From Daejeonella sp. H1SJ63 (GTDB lineage: Bacteria; Bacteroidota; Bacteroidia; Sphingobacteriales; Sphingobacteriaceae), in the NCBI RefSeq assembly GCF_029360775.1, contig NZ_JARKMZ010000028.1:186001-250000 (forward strand): a DNA stretch of 64,000 nucleotides, written 5' to 3'. Position numbers and translations under genes: made by a program. The notes under the pieces are model-generated. The model did not search any database, was not told the origin of the DNA, and saw nothing but the letters and a program-made list of their open reading frames with translations. Shown in pieces: positions 62,747-64,000 of this stretch (position 1 is its first letter; every line of letters starts with the position of its first letter).

Positions 62747-63466
62747 GTGAAGTTTCCCAAGTTTAAGGACTTAATTCTTTTCGAAAACGAAAATCTGATC
62801 GTTGTTAATAAACCTGCGTTTCTGAGCTCGCTTGACGACCGCGATGGTGGAGAGAATAATCTTCTCCGTATGGCCAAACAGTATTCTTTTGATGCTCAGA
62901 TATGCCATAGACTGGACCGGGAAACTTCAGGAGCACTTATTATTGCTAAGAATCCCGAAACCTACCGCTTTATCAGTATGCAGTTTGAACACAGAAAAGT
63001 GAACAAAGTGTATCATGCGATCATAAACGGTACGCACATTTTCGAAGACCTTCATGTTGATCTCCCGATTTTAAACCTGGGAGCAAAGAATGTTGCCATC
63101 AACAAGCAGGAAGGAAAAGCTGCAGAAACTATATTTAATTCTTTAAAATATTATAAACATTATACGCTGGTAGAGTGCCGGCCAATTACGGGTAGAATGC
63201 ACCAGATCAGGATACATCTGGCTTCTCAGCGTGCAAATATTGCCGGCGATGAAATGTATGGCGGCAAGCCGGTTTATCTCTCTGAAATAAAGAGAGGATA
63301 CAGGATCGGAAAAGATCAGGAAGAACTTCCCATAATGAAGCGATTTGCACTGCATGCCAGGCAAATCACTTTTAAGATTGATGAAAAAACGGAAATGACA
63401 TTTGAGGCTCCTTATCCCAAGGATTTTGCAACTCTTCTTAAATTGCTGGATAAGTTCGATTCTTAA
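62747..63466 (+). CDS. RluA-family pseudouridine synthase, GTG start
   Basis: A 239-residue RNA pseudouridine synthase. The catalytic Asp is in CHRLDRETSGALII near residue 57, and GRMHQIRIHLAS near 150 is typical of the RluA/RluC fold. There is no S4 domain. The start is GTG at 62747, 18 nt downstream of the -7 box, rather than the TTG inside the box. The stop overlaps that of the next gene. The target RNA is unknown. Confidence 0.88.
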   Translation: MKFPKFKDLILFENENLIVVNKPAFLSSLDDRDGGENNLLRMAKQYSFDAQICHRLDRETSGALIIAKNPETYRFISMQFEHRKVNKVYHAIINGTHIFEDLHVDLPILNLGAKNVAINKQEGKAAETIFNSLKYYKHYTLVECRPITGRMHQIRIHLASQRANIAGDEMYGGKPVYLSEIKRGYRIGKDQEELPIMKRFALHARQITFKIDEKTEMTFEAPYPKDFATLLKLLDKFDS

Positions 63467-64000
63467 TTTTTAAGGCTTAGCGCTTCATAAAAAGAGGCTA
63501 CAGCCTCCCATTTTGGGTCTTTCTCAAAAGAAATTGATTCGAGCCTGTTTTGGTAATCAATTTTGATGAGCTCTAAAATCTCCTTAGCTTTTTGCATATC
63601 CTCCTCTTTGATATAAAGCAGAATATCTCTGTAGCCATTCATTGTGGTTGTTCCTACAAAACAAAACATCCCCAAGTCCCTGCTTAATTCTGAAATAATC
63701 TCTGTTTGAAGCTCGTTAAAGATCTTTGCTTCTTTCTCGTCGGGGTGCCCGTCCTTGTTTTTATTCATGGTATTGACCATGATGAACAGGGATAAAGGGT
63801 ATAGCTCTTTATCTTTAAAGTTGATATACCTTTTATTGATCATGGCCTGGCACGGTTTCCCTTCAGCCTCAAACATTAACTGGCCAAAGCTTGGCTGGGA
63901 GGGATGTGTCCCGGACTTTAAATCGATCGGTTCCGATTTTTTATTCTGCGAGCAGGACAATAATGGAAGCACACAAATCAAAGCGAGGCAGGCGATTTTC
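63463..64000 (-). CDS. Putative lipoprotein of unknown function, 5' end cut by window edge
   Basis: The frame is open to the right edge, where it reads KIACLALICVLPLLSC: a lipoprotein signal with LLSC lipobox, so only a few residues are missing beyond 64000. The mature part (about 165 residues) is hydrophilic, with LFIMVNTMNKNKDGHPDEKEA and a Lys/Glu-rich C-terminal helix. No known domain is recognised. Its stop overlaps that of the RluA-type gene. Confidence 0.7.
   Translation of the reverse strand, partial: KIACLALICVLPLLSCSQNKKSEPIDLKSGTHPSQPSFGQLMFEAEGKPCQAMINKRYINFKDKELYPLSLFIMVNTMNKNKDGHPDEKEAKIFNELQTEIISELSRDLGMFCFVGTTTMNGYRDILLYIKEEDMQKAKEILELIKIDYQNRLESISFEKDPKWEAVASFYEALSLKN

Overview
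The window reads as ordinary chromosome from a member of the Bacteroidota, most likely Sphingobacteriales/Sphingobacteriaceae (Pedobacter-like). This is judged by eye, without a database search. The DNA is AT-rich, most genes lack a Shine-Dalgarno sequence, and many starts are preceded by the Bacteroidota -7 box TAnnTTTG. Typical phylum proteins are present: lipoproteins with a short lipobox, a TlpA-like thioredoxin, beta-barrel proteins ending in Phe, a DUF1080 protein and an M48 lipoprotein. About 65 protein genes are packed tightly on both strands. I see no rRNA, tRNA, IS element, prophage or CRISPR array. The genes at both edges are cut: asnS on the left and a lipoprotein on the right.

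Layout. 1-7.9 kb: asnS, a SCO/cytochrome c pair, phosphoglucomutase, the lysine-pathway pair aspartokinase-lysA, and an acyl-CoA dehydrogenase. 8-17 kb: small or poorly known genes (a secreted protein with three repeats, DUF551-like, an M48 protease, DUF1080), then folB-FAD oxidase, an Hsp20, a conserved orphan protein and YajQ. 17.2-21.4 kb: a Lys-rich histone H1-like protein followed by ppk1 and ppx, then a PAP2-type membrane phosphatase. 21.5-30.8 kb: an EnvC-like activator, an MFS transporter, an exonuclease/GIY-YIG fusion, ppnP, a glycosyltransferase, cysE-cysM and a serine hydrolase.

31-47 kb: kdsB, a deoxynucleoside kinase, trpS, plsC, gatC, a MacB-type ATPase, a cobalamin adenosyltransferase, queA-ispD, a MacB-type permease, a heptose kinase, an aminotransferase, a CDF transporter-Nudix-bioA operon and an LTA-synthase-like sulfatase. 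47-56 kb: a secreted protein, then a tight run of an outer-membrane barrel, a helix-hairpin-helix barrel and ComEC, followed by an enoyl-CoA hydratase, a metallophosphoesterase, a lipid kinase and a MerR regulator. 56-64 kb: alaS, a secreted basic protein, gatB-thioredoxin lipoprotein, an orphan PhoB-type regulator, an RluA-type pseudouridine synthase and the cut lipoprotein.

Two clusters stand out. The H1-like protein beside ppk1-ppx suggests a polyphosphate-granule or nucleoid organiser encoded with polyphosphate metabolism. The barrel/HhH-barrel/ComEC run suggests an outer-to-inner-membrane DNA uptake route. A third observation is that several promoters place the -7 box only 4-5 nt before the start codon, implying nearly leaderless mRNAs.
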